Origin: Collybiopsis luxurians FD-317 M1
Taxonomy: Eukaryota > Basidiomycota > Agaricomycetes > Agaricales > Omphalotaceae
Reading direction: 5' to 3'
DNA: 64,000 nucleotides
Assembly: GCA_000827265.1 (NCBI GenBank)
Contig: KN834758.1
Span: forward strand, 434,001-498,000
Of the stretch, positions 54,276 to 64,000 are shown piece after piece. Position numbers and translations under genes: made by a program. Every line of letters starts with the position of its first letter. Positions within the stretch are counted from its first letter, which is position 1. The notes below the pieces were generated by a model. The model did not search any database. It saw only the letters and a list, made by a program, of their open reading frames with translations, and had not been told where the DNA came from.

Positions 54276-55170
54276 TCATGTTTTTTGTATTGCGTTGACT
54301 AGCCTGCGTAGTGGTATATTAGTAGTGCATGAGTCAACAGGACAGAGGGAGTTCACCGTACCAATCCAATCCTTCCTCTAAGCCCTCTCCTTTCGTTGCA
54401 CAACTTCCCCGAACACTCCACGGCCTCGACTTTTCTCCGCCTGCTAGCCCAAGCTCTTCGCTGATGACCTCTGGCTTCAGAGCGCCATCCACATCCTGTT
54501 TATTACAGAATACTAGTAGGGGGACACCCTTCAACTCCTCTTCGGATAACATAGTTAAAAGTTCTGATCGTGATGTTGACAGACGAGCTTGGTCGGATGA
54601 ATCAATGACATAAATGATGGCAGACGTGTTCGGAAAGTAACATCGCCAGTATGGACTATTGTAGAATGAGAATCTGCAAGGAAAAGCCAAAAGGTAGACG
54701 TACCGAATACTTGATTGGCCTCCTAAATCCCAGACTTGGAACTTGATGTTTTTATACTGTTTATGGGTCAGACAAGAGTATTCCGCAAGAACAATTTAAG
54801 CCAGATACAGACCTGAACAGTTTCTACGTTGAAACCAATTGCTAAAGAGGAATATTTAGGTACGAGCAATAACGGAACATTGGGTAAGCGCACTCGGTAT
54901 TGTTGAAACAACCTCTCCAATCTAAATGTGCAAAAGTCACTTTTCATTTCATCTTCGGATATGAGCTCCCAAGTACCTGCAACCTGTACAATATTGTTGT
55001 CTGTAAGCGACGCGAAGGATGAGTATAAGCTACACATGAAACGGAATTGGAATTGGACGCACCTTCCCTGCAGAATCTAGCCCCAGCATAAGTATACGGA
55101 CATCCTGGTCCTTACTCCATCGAACCAGAGAGCTCAAAGACGAGAACAAAGACGATATTGAGAGACCCAT
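54276..55170 (-). CDS. ARL1: Arl1, Golgi ARF-like small GTPase
   Basis: 187 aa, exons in transcript order 55063-55170, 54977-55000, 54894-54921, 54813-54841, 54704-54756, 54362-54655, 54276-54303. MGLSISSLFSSL gives an N-myristoylated Gly2 helix. G1 is GLDSAGKTT (the variant that ARF/ARL proteins use), the effector loop is VVSTIPTIGFNVETVQ, G3 is WDLGGQSSIRPYWRCYF, G4 is NKQD and G5 is SCAT, with the ending GLDWLVNAIQKT. The protein recruits GRIP-domain golgins at the trans-Golgi. Several exons are below 30 nt. The final intron (54304-54361) is needed to restore the LVN tail; reading through it gives a plausible but unrelated ending. Confidence 0.93.
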
Positions 55171-55303
55171 GGAAGACAGACGAGCAGTATAAAATTGAGG
55201 TGAACGACAGCGAGCTTACTCATACCGCCCAATAGTATTTACCACGTGGTTCTCAAATTGATCGAGGATCCCTTTACTATATACTTGCTATCTTAGTACT
55301 TAT

Positions 55304-57062
55304 CTACAATACTCTACTTGAGGCCCAGTTCCATTTCCATTTCTGTGCTTCCGGATCTTCTATACAATCCCGGTAAACGTCCACATTTGGCCTCCAAACG
55401 CGAACTGTCCTATCGTCCGCGCAGCTGGCCACCATTCCTTCTGCCCAATCCACTGCGAATACTTCCCCCGTTTGAGCTTTCAGTTCTACACCAGCCGTCC
55501 CCTGCGCAAACGGCCTCGAAGCCGCAGAGACATCAAACAGAAAAGCGCTATTCCTACCTCCGCTGACCAGCCAGCGACCACAAGGGGATATTGCCGACGA
55601 CAGATAGAAAGACCCGTTGACGTGGAGATTGGCATCGGTAAAGCTGATTGGAAGTGCGGCAAGAGACGAAGCGTTGTAGGTATGAATTCGCGAATCAGCC
55701 CCTAGAGCAAACAGAAGGCCGGAAGTGGGTCCAATACCGGGTGTCAGACTCATTATGCCTCGAGCTCGACGAGAATCATGAGAAATAGTTGGGTCCGAAG
55801 GAGAGCAGAGGGATGGCATGAACCGCTTTGATTTAGCAGGTCGACGAATGCCCGAATCGGATAAGAATCTGATATCCCAACGACGTATGATGCTACATTC
55901 GAAACCAATGTGAATTCGCGAAGAGGCACAGAGTGAAATCTCCTTACCCGTCGGACGAACCACTGCTAAGTAACGACATATCTTCGTCGAACACTAGGTT
56001 GGTAACACCCTTACGTGTCTGCTGCTTCGAGCGACGTCCGGTCGTGTCTAATGCTTCGTGTGCATCGGGAATACTGAAAGCTGGTGAAGAGTCTTGAATA
56101 CGTAGGTCCCAAATACAGATGGCGCCATCTCGTCCACCTGTGGCTATTAGAGATTCGTTGGAAGGATGCCATGACGCGCGTTTGATGCTAGCTGTATGTT
56201 TATAGAGGGTACGGAGTAGCTGAGAAGTACTAGGAGACGATATTCGAAGCGATCTATCTGCCGAGCCGGTGGCTAAATATGAATCGGACGGACTCCATTT
56301 AACGTCGTAGACCCCATTTTCGTGGGGCCGCAAAGTTGTCCTTGTAGGTTCTAAGCAGCAAGTATAAACAACTGCCAAAATAAGAATGGAAACTAGCGAA
56401 CATCTACTCACCTGGATCCCATTCCCCTCGTTTGAGAGTATTAAATATGTGCACAGTGCCTTCCTGAGTTGAAACGGCGAGCAAGGGAATATCACCTCGT
56501 CGAGCGGCTGTAATAAATAGTGATTTAATTAAGTAAAGCAAAATGATAGAAACTGACACGTACAATGAGAGTAGGCACAGGCATACGGCGGCGTCAAAAA
56601 TTCATCTTCGACGACAGAGTCGCACCGGAACAGGTCAGATTGGCGAGAAGACACGAAAGATTCCAGAATAGCTCGCGTAGAGCCTAAGGAGATATCATTG
56701 AGCTAAATCATGAGAGTGAAGGAGGGTTTCGTACCGATCCTTTGTACATGACCAAAGACCGAGTCGTGGCGCGTCAAGCTCAATGGATTGGCTACTCTAT
56801 GTCTTAACCGTTGTCGAGCACGTTCTATCCACTTTTCTTCGTCATCACTGGATTCTACATCCTCATTTTTGGCCAATTTTGCGCGTTTGGAAGGCGATTC
56901 ATCTGGCTCCGGTGATGGGCGTTTCGAGGATTTTGGGGGAGTAGGAAGCTGAAGCCAGGGATTTGAGGATGTGTTGGTGCTATTCTTATATTCTCGCGGA
57001 AGATTTGTTGAGTTGTTGAACGCAGAACGTTGGAGCGGAGATGAGCTAGGGCTGGGAAGCAT
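55304..57062 (-). CDS. WD40 protein, Cdt2/DTL-like substrate receptor
   Basis: 511 aa, exons in transcript order 56735-57062, 56564-56683, 56412-56507, 55948-56350, 55304-55892. After a disordered basic N-terminus (PSKRAKL) come WD repeats: LLAVSTQEGTVHIFNTLKRG, DVKWSPSDSYLATGSADRSL, ASWHPSNESLIATGGRDGAI, then CIWDLR, VFDEDMSLLSSGSSDGIIRR with WDIR, and VASCADDRTVRVWRP. Two blades end in WD-x-R, as expected for DCAF-type receptors of CRL4. The spacing with an AHEALD...SKQQTRKGVT loop before the next blade resembles Cdt2, which targets Cdt1 and ribonucleotide-reductase inhibitors in S phase. Another DCAF protein cannot be excluded. Confidence 0.7.
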
Positions 57063-57839
57063 GGTGAGGTTTGTCTCTCAAAAACGCGTTCTGATTTAAA
57101 TAAACCGGATAACGTGACCACGTCTTGCAAATTCTCACGAAACGCCGAGCTCACTGAAAAATCCTTTTACGGTTAATCTTGCGAGATATGACATTACTGG
57201 CGCTCGAGGTAAGAAGGGCTCAGGCTCGATGACCGGTCAGATCCACGAAAGGTGACTGCAACTACTGTGGAAGAGGAGCTTAAACCCAAGAAGGGCTAGA
57301 GGGTTCAAGGTTGAGAGAAGGACGTAACGACACGCGTATATAGTCAAGAATGGCATATATCTAGGAAATACTGTCGTCACAGAATCAAACTTAACAGAAA
57401 AAACTGGAGGCCTCGTCGGACCTCCTCACACAAATATTAGAGGTTTGGGTGGGCAACAATCGTCCTCGTTCCACTCGCCTCTCTAGGTATATGTACTATA
57501 CAATATGTATCTACTACATCGCATCAATTCCCTATCGGTCCCGGTCCTTCTTCGTAGACCTCCCCACTCCAACTCCTCCCTAGCAACCCCGCTGGCACTC
57601 TAGTTCCTCCTTCCCTTCCTCGCATCCTCAGATCCTCCAATACTCCATTCCCTCTCCTACCATCTTTATTTATCATCAATTGATACGTCCCTTTCCCCCT
57701 CGCGTCGAACGAAACGTATTAGTGAGACTAAAGGCAAGAAAATGACCACAGTCAAATCAAAAATCTACCTCCAGTGCAGGCGTTGGATTCAGAATAATTG
57801 ACATGGGCAACGCAGCACTGTTTAAGTTTATACAACACG
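57063..57839. other. Intergenic, Cdt2-like 5' side to Myb gene 3' side
   Basis: 777 bp. It should hold the Cdt2-like promoter and the Myb gene 3' UTR. It is C/T-rich around 57420-57700 on the + strand, but no frame shows a domain. No RNA gene is recognised. Confidence 0.55.
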
Positions 57840-60588
57840 CTACGACGTTGGCTTCGTAACCAGTCTCGATGACCTTCTCCGCTCACTTGCCGGCGTGGAG
57901 GGTACACTATTGCTACTAGCGCTGGGAGAACTCGTCCCATTAGCAGTGCTATTTCTTGAACGTCCTTTCTTTCGAGCGGGGCCATGACTTGGGGTCGCGG
58001 CATCATTTCGGGAACCATGTTCTGTCAAGTCACCCTTAGCCGCCGTATCGCTAGTTTCCGCCCTCGCCTCAAACGGACCGAAAAATGCTGGATCAGCGGC
58101 CTCCTCCCGCATACGCTTTCCTGGGGTCTTGGAGGTTCCTACTGTTGCAACCCTGGCAGCAGTACCAGAGGAAGATTCAGCGGCTAACAGTACATCACCA
58201 GAATCCGCGGCTACGTCGGTCGGATTCAGACTGTCCAAATCCACCTCGATGGTGGCGGCTAATCCCTTTGAACGGCGAGTAGAACGCCGTGGCTCCACGT
58301 TCGTTGAGGTTACACTTTGAGAACTGTTGATGGGGAGTGGGATTATGGACGCGACACCTGTACTCTCGCTTCTATTTCCTCCTGCAGTATTTCCATTTTC
58401 GCTGGATCTGTTCGAGTTTACGAGCGGCCTGTCAACAGGTAGCTGCAGAGTGCCTAGATCTAAATCAATCGCCTCTGCTAAAATTTGCGAATGACGAGAC
58501 GCGCGTTTCACCTTACCGGTAGCCTTATGCTGGAGGAGATTAGTAAGAATGTAGTAATGGCATGAAGAGCCGGTATTCTTACGGCGGATGGGATGAGACT
58601 GGCATGTACTGAAGTACTGGCATTCAAAGAATCATTTCCGAATTCCTGATTTGCAGGAGAGACATCGGCAATACCGGAAGTCTTTGGTTTCGGTTTCGGC
58701 CTGGGTCTCGGTTTTGACTTGATAGATGGTTGATCTGGTACTGATGACGTCTCCAACGCAGAAGATGGTCCAGCGGATGATGTGGGAGTCCAAGAAGGAG
58801 GAGCAAGCATCAATATAGCACCCGGAGGGTAAGAGCTAGTCGAAGGTCGCTCGGAAGAAGGCCCAGCAACAGAAGTAGTATGATCAACATTAAGTTGTTG
58901 CGCGTGGGTGACATGAGTGCTGGACGTAGAAGCTGATTCGCCACCCTGAAGACCCATACTCTTTCTCAGCTTGTTATATCTTGAGCGGCACTACAAATAA
59001 AGAATTTCGTTAACAATTGAATCAAGCAAGGATCGCAAGTAGATCGACAAGTAGCAGAAGATGAGATATACCTGATTATTGTTATACACGCCACCCATTG
59101 CCTCACTGATTTTTTGCCACTTGTTCCCCATCTCCCCAACCAACCTTATCAACTCCGCGTCTTGATCCTTAGTCCACTCTTCCTCTGTCTCTTTTGCCTT
59201 CTCTTTGTCTTTGCCTTTGCCTTTGCCTTTGCCTTTGCCTTTGACTTTACGCTTACCGACTTCCAGATACCTCTCTCTGCATATTTCATTCGTGCGACCA
59301 GGCATATGTCTCGCCACTTCTACCCAGTCAGATGTTCCAATCGCGCTGACAACTTGATTTAACCTTTCATCTTCAGCAGTAGTCCAAGGTGACTTGTTGA
59401 GTGTAGGATCAAGGGAACGTATATATCGCATTTGACATTGATTAGGTGTGACATAGGGAGAGACGTGAACGGCAACTGTAGACAAGAATTTAGCATTGGG
59501 AATTTGCGTTCTGGCAGTATATCAACATACCTAGCGCCCAATTCTCCAGGCCATACACCTGTACACCTTCGACTAATTTCTGATCGTTCGCTGGAGTCCA
59601 TGAATGACGCGAACGCTGAAGCCCGTGGCGCATACAGTCAATTGGGGTGCGATTTGTCTTAATTCTTCAGTATCAGTATCACCTCAAGTCTGATTCAGAC
59701 ACACGTACACCTAGTTCCTTCGCTACTTCGACCCAATCAAGCTTGTGTTCATTTTCCTGCTCTTTGTCTTCGACTATTTTCTTCAACTGTTCCAGCTCAG
59801 TTGACGTCCACTCATCATGAGTGATTCCTGGACGGTGATATCCGAGCCATTTGATTTTGCATTCGAGGTCGGTACGAGTAAACGATGAGACATCCGTCAC
59901 CTATCCAACAACGCGTTGAGAGTCGTAGATAAGAAAATCGAACAGTGCACACCTTCTCGGCAATTATTTTCCAATTCAGTTTCTCGACGTCAGCAGTCAA
60001 ATCTATTGGTTCGCTGGAATCGATTCTTTGACTATCTTGACTCTCCATAACTCTGAGTCGTCTAAACTCAGCCGTTACAGCCTCAGTCAGAACATCTAGC
60101 TCCTTGGACTTCACTGCATGAATAATCGTGTCAGGATACGTGTAAACGGAAATTGAGACGCGTACTGGGATGAGTAGTTGTAAATTCAATGTATCTGGAA
60201 CGTTTTGAAGCATCGTTATAGAACGGGGAAACCTGCGAGCATGCCTCAAAATGCGAGAAAAAAAGGAGAAAAGGCAACAAACAGGATTCAAAAATTCATG
60301 ATCTGGAATAGGTCCAGCAGGTCGGGTGGCACCCTTGATTTCCACATCTCCGAGCTCTTCATCTGAATCTACGTTAATATCTGCTGCGGCCTAGGAGTAA
60401 ATAAAGAAAAATTGAGATGGCTAAGCGCGAACTACCCAATAAAAACAGACCAATAATTTGTCGATTTCTTGCAATTCAGCAGCGAGACGCTGGCTATACT
60501 TTTCTAGAGCATACTGATGCTTCGTGTTGGATTGAACAGCAGTGAAGATCTGCTGCCTTGTGGAGGCAGCTGGGGCGGATAACATCAT
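57840..60588 (-). CDS. Multi-repeat Myb DNA-binding protein, SNAPC4-like
   Basis: 764 aa in 9 exons, transcript order 60451-60588, 60283-60390, 60166-60232, 59953-60113, 59709-59900, 59531-59657, 59072-59475, 58583-58990, 57840-58529. At least four Myb/SANT repeats span about residues 190-420: WTSTELEQLKKIVEDKEQEN, WTPANDQKLVEGVQVYGLEN, WTTAEDERLNQVVSAIGTSD and WTKDQDAELIRLVGEMGNKW. This resembles the SNAPc190 (SNAPC4) subunit that binds snRNA promoters. The C-terminal 320 residues are Ser/Thr/Pro-rich and basic, without a recognised domain. A GKGKGK spacer before the fourth repeat comes from a hexanucleotide microsatellite. It diverges from SND2 across 85 bp. Confidence 0.68.
59211..59243. 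repeat. Coding hexanucleotide microsatellite (TTGCCT)n
   Basis: Five tandem copies of TTGCCT on the + strand, encoding alternating Gly-Lys in the Myb protein between repeats 3 and 4. The unit keeps the frame, so length change would only alter spacer length. Confidence 0.8.
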
Positions 60589-60673
60589 TTATTTGATCAT
60601 GGAGGTACGAAAGTAACCGTCGGGTGGTTCGGCGCTTAACTTCTTTTCTTTTACCACGTAACCCCAGCTTCAG
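60589..60673. promoter_or_regulatory. 85-bp bidirectional promoter, Myb gene / SND2
   Basis: 85 bp between divergent start codons. It contains a CACGTAAC-like box near 60655, without a firm factor assignment. Confidence 0.5.
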
Positions 60674-61397
60674 ATGGCAAACGCCTCTGCAAAACGCATT
60701 GGTATGTCACCCTATCAACAATAACCTATAGATTCTTACAGAAAATTAGCCAGCCAAAACGAAGCTACGGTCAAAAATATTCGTCTAGGTCTAATTCTCC
60801 CAACCGTCATCTCACTTCTTCTCCGTCTACTCTTTCGACGGGACTCTCTGCCGCCTTCCAGAGGGTCTTTGGCTCTCTACCTAGGCACCTTCTTCCCAGC
60901 CTTTTTCTTGTCCAATTATCTCATCAAAATTGGCACGACTAGACGCGACCCAACCACGGGAACGCTTATTTCGTACGGAGAGGATTTAAACCAGCCCGGC
61001 TTAACTGAATGGGCTTTCGATGTTCTGTACATTACGTGTCAGTTATACCCTTCAATATACTTTTGGAAGTAGCTTACCTACCTGGACATGCAGGGGCTTG
61101 TCAGGTCGGCAGTGGTGCGTTCGGTGAATGGTTCTGGTGGCTGTACATGGTGGTACGCATATATCTCTTTTTCTTTCACTCTTGCCCATTAATCTACGCG
61201 CATAGATACCTCTTTATGCCATATTCAAACTTTGGACCTCCGTGATATCACCGTTCGTTCTCGGACGCGGTTCCTCTACTCCCCAACCCGACCCTAGTAC
61301 TAAAGAAGAAAACGGCACCACTAGCAAACGCCAGGAGAAATTACGCAAGAGAAGTGAAAAGGGAGATCCACGAGTTAAGATGCAGGTTAGAAAATAA
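60674..61397 (+). CDS. SND2: Snd2/TMEM208, SRP-independent ER targeting protein
   Basis: 188 aa, exons 60674-60701, 60750-61037, 61094-61152, 61206-61397. The short polar N-terminus MANASAKRIASQNEATVKNI leads to paired hydrophobic segments (RLGLILPTVISLLLRLLF; LALYLGTFFPAFFLSNYLI), a loop, a second pair (WAFDVLYITWACQVGSGAFG, FWWLYMVIPLYAIFKLW) and a basic tail SKRQEKLRKRSEKGDPRVK, the family signature. In yeast, Snd2 with Snd1 and Snd3 delivers proteins with central or C-terminal membrane segments to the ER. The stop is in frame at 61395; a further intron after MQ is possible but not needed. Confidence 0.9.
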
Positions 61398-61553
61398 TTT
61401 CGAGCTTGCTCGAGATTACGTCGAAAGCGTTGTACAACTATCCTGTTTTTACAATCTCATCATTTGATCACATATTAATTATTATACACGGCGGAATTCG
61501 TTGAGATTTAATTGTCTGCAGACGCTCTCTTTGTCGTCATGGACTAAAGATCA

Positions 61554-63943
61554 TCAAGCCAATGTTGCAAATCCTACTTGGGTGTTACCGACGTCGAAGC
61601 CTATCGGCCATCCAGATCAGAGAAATGCTAACCAGAAGCGTTAGATACGTACTGGTATATACATTTTGCAAGAATACATCTCCGGCGACCCAGAAATCTT
61701 TGGTCGGTCATTTAAACGTAGCTCCGTCGTAAATCGAGGTTCCACTTACCACCCAAGTCTGCAGCCGCAATTCCTCCGACACAATCACTGGATCCAGCGG
61801 AGACCATACCAAGATTGAATGTATCGGCCGAGATGGTGAATGCTGTCCCTCCAAAAGTCAGACTGACAGTAGGAATGGAATCGCATGGCACTAGAATCTA
61901 GGTCAGATTAGTATATCGAAACCGATTTATGCGAGACTTGCCAGTGAAAAAGCCTGCTCCAACTGTGGATGAAGCATCTGCAGAACCTGGAATAGCAGCA
62001 TACACTGCCGCTACATTATCAGAGTCTCCAAGAACCAAAGTTGTACCAGTGTCCACAACGGCACTCAAGTCTGTTGCAGCTGCCGCACCATTAACATTGA
62101 CGGATTGGAGGTCGATTTGCCAGAACCCCTATACAGCGAGGTGAACCGGTCAATAATCAAACGACGCTGTTCTATACTTTCCGATTCTCACCACTTGCGT
62201 CACAGGGCTATTTGTGAAATCACCCTGGAACAAATCTATATCTACACCTCCCAAGAATAATTCTGAGCCTGCTGAGGCCAGTTTGACGCCGAATTCCGAC
62301 GCCGTCACAGCACCTTGAGCACTGAGCGTCTGAAAGACTGGATTGGCTTGGAATACCGATATTTGAGGGAAGGCCATCCCCATTAGACCATCGGGGGGGA
62401 AATCGTTAGCCTCAAATCCGGGTGAATACTGGATCGCTGCTCCCACTGCTTGAGATGTCGCCTATGAAAAGCATTCCACGCCCAGTCAGCAAATTTGGCA
62501 TCCAAAAATTAGATGGCTGACTAACTGTAAGACCGGCCACGGTAACTGTGTCTTCGAATACCTCAACATTGACTAAAGACCCATCTCCGAAGGAAAGACT
62601 CTCCTGCTGGTTTTGGTCTACAGCGGTTGAACTCGCAGTAGTATCGTAGATGGTGTGACCTTCGCATGTTGATCCACAATTTTGTCCAGGAAGGAAGAGA
62701 TCGCTACTGCCTGAATAAATATGAGACTGCTGCATTTGAAAATGCTCGTCGTGCTATTACACACCCGTATCGAAGTCCACTACGAGGCAGTTTGGTTAAT
62801 ATCCGAGACTGGGTCAGACAGAGAATCTTGGATTCCTACCAGTAAAAGTAACAGGTGGAGTACCAACCGAAATGTCTCCCTGCCACAGACTACCACCGTC
62901 ATCAGTCAGGGCATCGGCACCCGTAGCGCGCTTTGATAGATTAGCTAGGTTCTTAGTGTCACTAGGATGTGAACTTCCAGTGTCCCGCTGGAAAGCAGAA
63001 AACCCTCGAGCCAGTTTACTTGAAAGATTTTATATCCTCGCTATATGTTATCGTTATAAACTAATTACCTCTTAGTTTTGGCCACTTCATTTCGAAGTGA
63101 AGAAGTGCAAACGACGCCGTTATCATCTACAAGCTTTGAGTTTCGCTTGCCGAGGGGGATCTTGGATTTCGTTACGGAACCGTGACTGGCTAGCGTACCA
63201 GTGACGGAGCTCAACAAAATCGCCACCAGTGTGAAACAGAGAGCCGCTGAGCGCACCCTTAATTTTCGGAAGGTGAAAAAGGGATGATTAGAGCGAAGAA
63301 GCACGGTAGTGCTGCGGAAATTGGGTCGTGTTATCCCTCTTTTAGGGTATTTCGATTTAGAGTTCCAGCGAAGTATCTTGGGACGCATATCAATATCATG
63401 GTGACTATACGGCGCCCAGCTACTACATCCAATGAAGTTTCTGCTGTCAATCATCAAGCAAGGGTGTTCTCGCGGAGTTGGACATTGAAGGTTCTGAGAA
63501 ATACGCGAAGTGGAGCTTGACTTCGTAAATGTTCCCAGATGGAGTTGTTGCCATGGACAGGATTCATTTGAAAAAGAGCCATCCAGGACCACAAGACGCG
63601 ACTGTGCACGATTTGAAAGAATTGTATTGTTTCTGACTTGTGAAGAAATATCAGCTGAATTGACAATAGTTGAGGGACTGCTACAAATTGATGGAGCATG
63701 CAAGTTGAATCAACGCCGTAGGGATAGCTTACCTTACGGTGAAGGATGAAGAAATTTCTCAGACTTTGACATCGTGGCCACCATTCGACGTTTCAGCCCA
63801 GAAAAATTCACTCTTTCCGGTGCTGGAAGTATTTTTCGCCGTAGAAATCTTTCCGGGACACAAGAAGGGGCTGCAAGTTCCGCACTAAGGGATGGAGATT
63901 GCTCTAGCTCTTCGTCTAGATAAACTGCCTGTAGCAGGAGCAT
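61554..63943 (-). CDS. Pepsin-type aspartic protease (A1) with uncertain N-terminus
   Basis: The mature part is secure, exons in transcript order: 63018 to 62840, 62765-62779, 62526-62710, 62192-62461, 61942-62128, 61750-61890, 61653-61697, 61554-61600. First active site VDFDTGSSDLFLP, flap region, GLMGMAFPQIS, second active site VVDTGTTLVLGDS, end FDVGNTQVGFATLA. A propeptide-like segment (KSKLARGFSAFQRDTG) and a hydrophobic signal-like stretch (AALCFTLVAILLSSVTGTL) precede it in the exon ending at 63069. No ATG stands before that stretch; a GTG occupies the expected place at about 63254. An open frame continues upstream (63069-63680) and splices in frame to 63738-63943, giving 628 aa with about 210 extra N-terminal residues of no recognised family. 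Intron 61891-61941 has a GC donor. Confidence 0.72.
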
Positions 63944-64000
63944 GAGACTCCTTGCGTCGAGTCAGGTCCAGGTGGAGATCTGGAGATCGCTTTTGATTTT

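Noticed and set aside
1..64000. CRISPR array, prokaryotic operon, phage or secondary-metabolite cluster
   Set aside because: Spliceosomal introns throughout, no repeat-spacer array, no phage genes, and the lone PPTase and tyrosinase have no accompanying synthase genes.
1..64000. Intact transposon or retroelement
   Set aside because: No transposase, reverse transcriptase or integrase motif, and no long terminal repeats were found; only the small palindrome at 12617-12649 hints at a relic.

Overview
The window reads as nuclear DNA of a filamentous basidiomycete, most likely an agaricomycete. It carries closely packed genes on both strands, many introns of about 48-60 bp with GT-AG ends and CTAAC/CTAAT-like branch sites, and a fungal gene set: a Zn2Cys6 regulator, CLASP/Stu1, Sch9, Snd2, a short secreted tyrosinase and a pepsin-type protease. 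I assembled about 31 protein genes exon by exon. For almost all of them I checked that exon lengths add up to whole codons. There is also one tRNA gene and one large pseudogene.

Layout. 1-444: tail of a mitochondrial rhomboid protease. 634-5102: CLASP. 5574-6615: a diverged sirtuin copy. 7559-8216: NC2 beta. 8292-10783: divergent pair, Mak32-like kinase and phosphopantetheinyl transferase. 10820-12586: Pol III subunit RPC34 with an unusual charged insertion. 12986-14045: F-box protein. 14330-16871: wrecked mitochondrial aspartyl-tRNA synthetase. 17061-20716: Ivy1-like protein, bL19m, nuclear poly(A)-binding protein. 21024-24332: Zn2Cys6 factor. 24849-26864: acyl-CoA dehydrogenase. 27038-28803: unknown mitochondrial-looking protein and the intact sirtuin. 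29003-30546: Apd1/sucrase-ferredoxin-like. 31149-35915: Tim17-like protein and Sch9. 36392-36474: tRNA-Glu. 36580-44748: Dph1, an RNPS1-like SR protein, and NPC1. 44942-48431: divergent pair, Sfr1 and an unknown mitochondrial-looking protein. 48579-49777: tyrosinase. 50244-51268: divergent pair uS11m and QCR9. 51554-54147: Bmt2 and a WKF-domain protein. 54276-57062: Arl1 and a Cdt2-like WD40 protein. 57840-61397: divergent pair, Myb (SNAPC4-like) and Snd2. 61554-63943: aspartic protease.

Most genes are housekeeping: mitochondrial translation and respiration, RNA polymerase III and RNA processing, translation (diphthamide, 25S rRNA methylation), sterol export, TORC1 signalling and trafficking. 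They do not form one pathway. The observations most worth following up are: (i) a SIRT5-type sirtuin with a second, inverted copy about 22 kb away that keeps every intron and the reading frame but has lost catalytic-core residues; (ii) a 1.1-kb intron in Sch9, placed exactly between the C2 and kinase domains, with an in-frame start for a kinase-only product; (iii) six GC-AG introns in one 64-kb window; (iv) the degraded AspRS gene; (v) the RPC34 insertion; and (vi) apparent loss or displacement of secretory N-termini in NPC1 and the aspartic protease. Family calls rest on motifs recognised by eye, with no database search.
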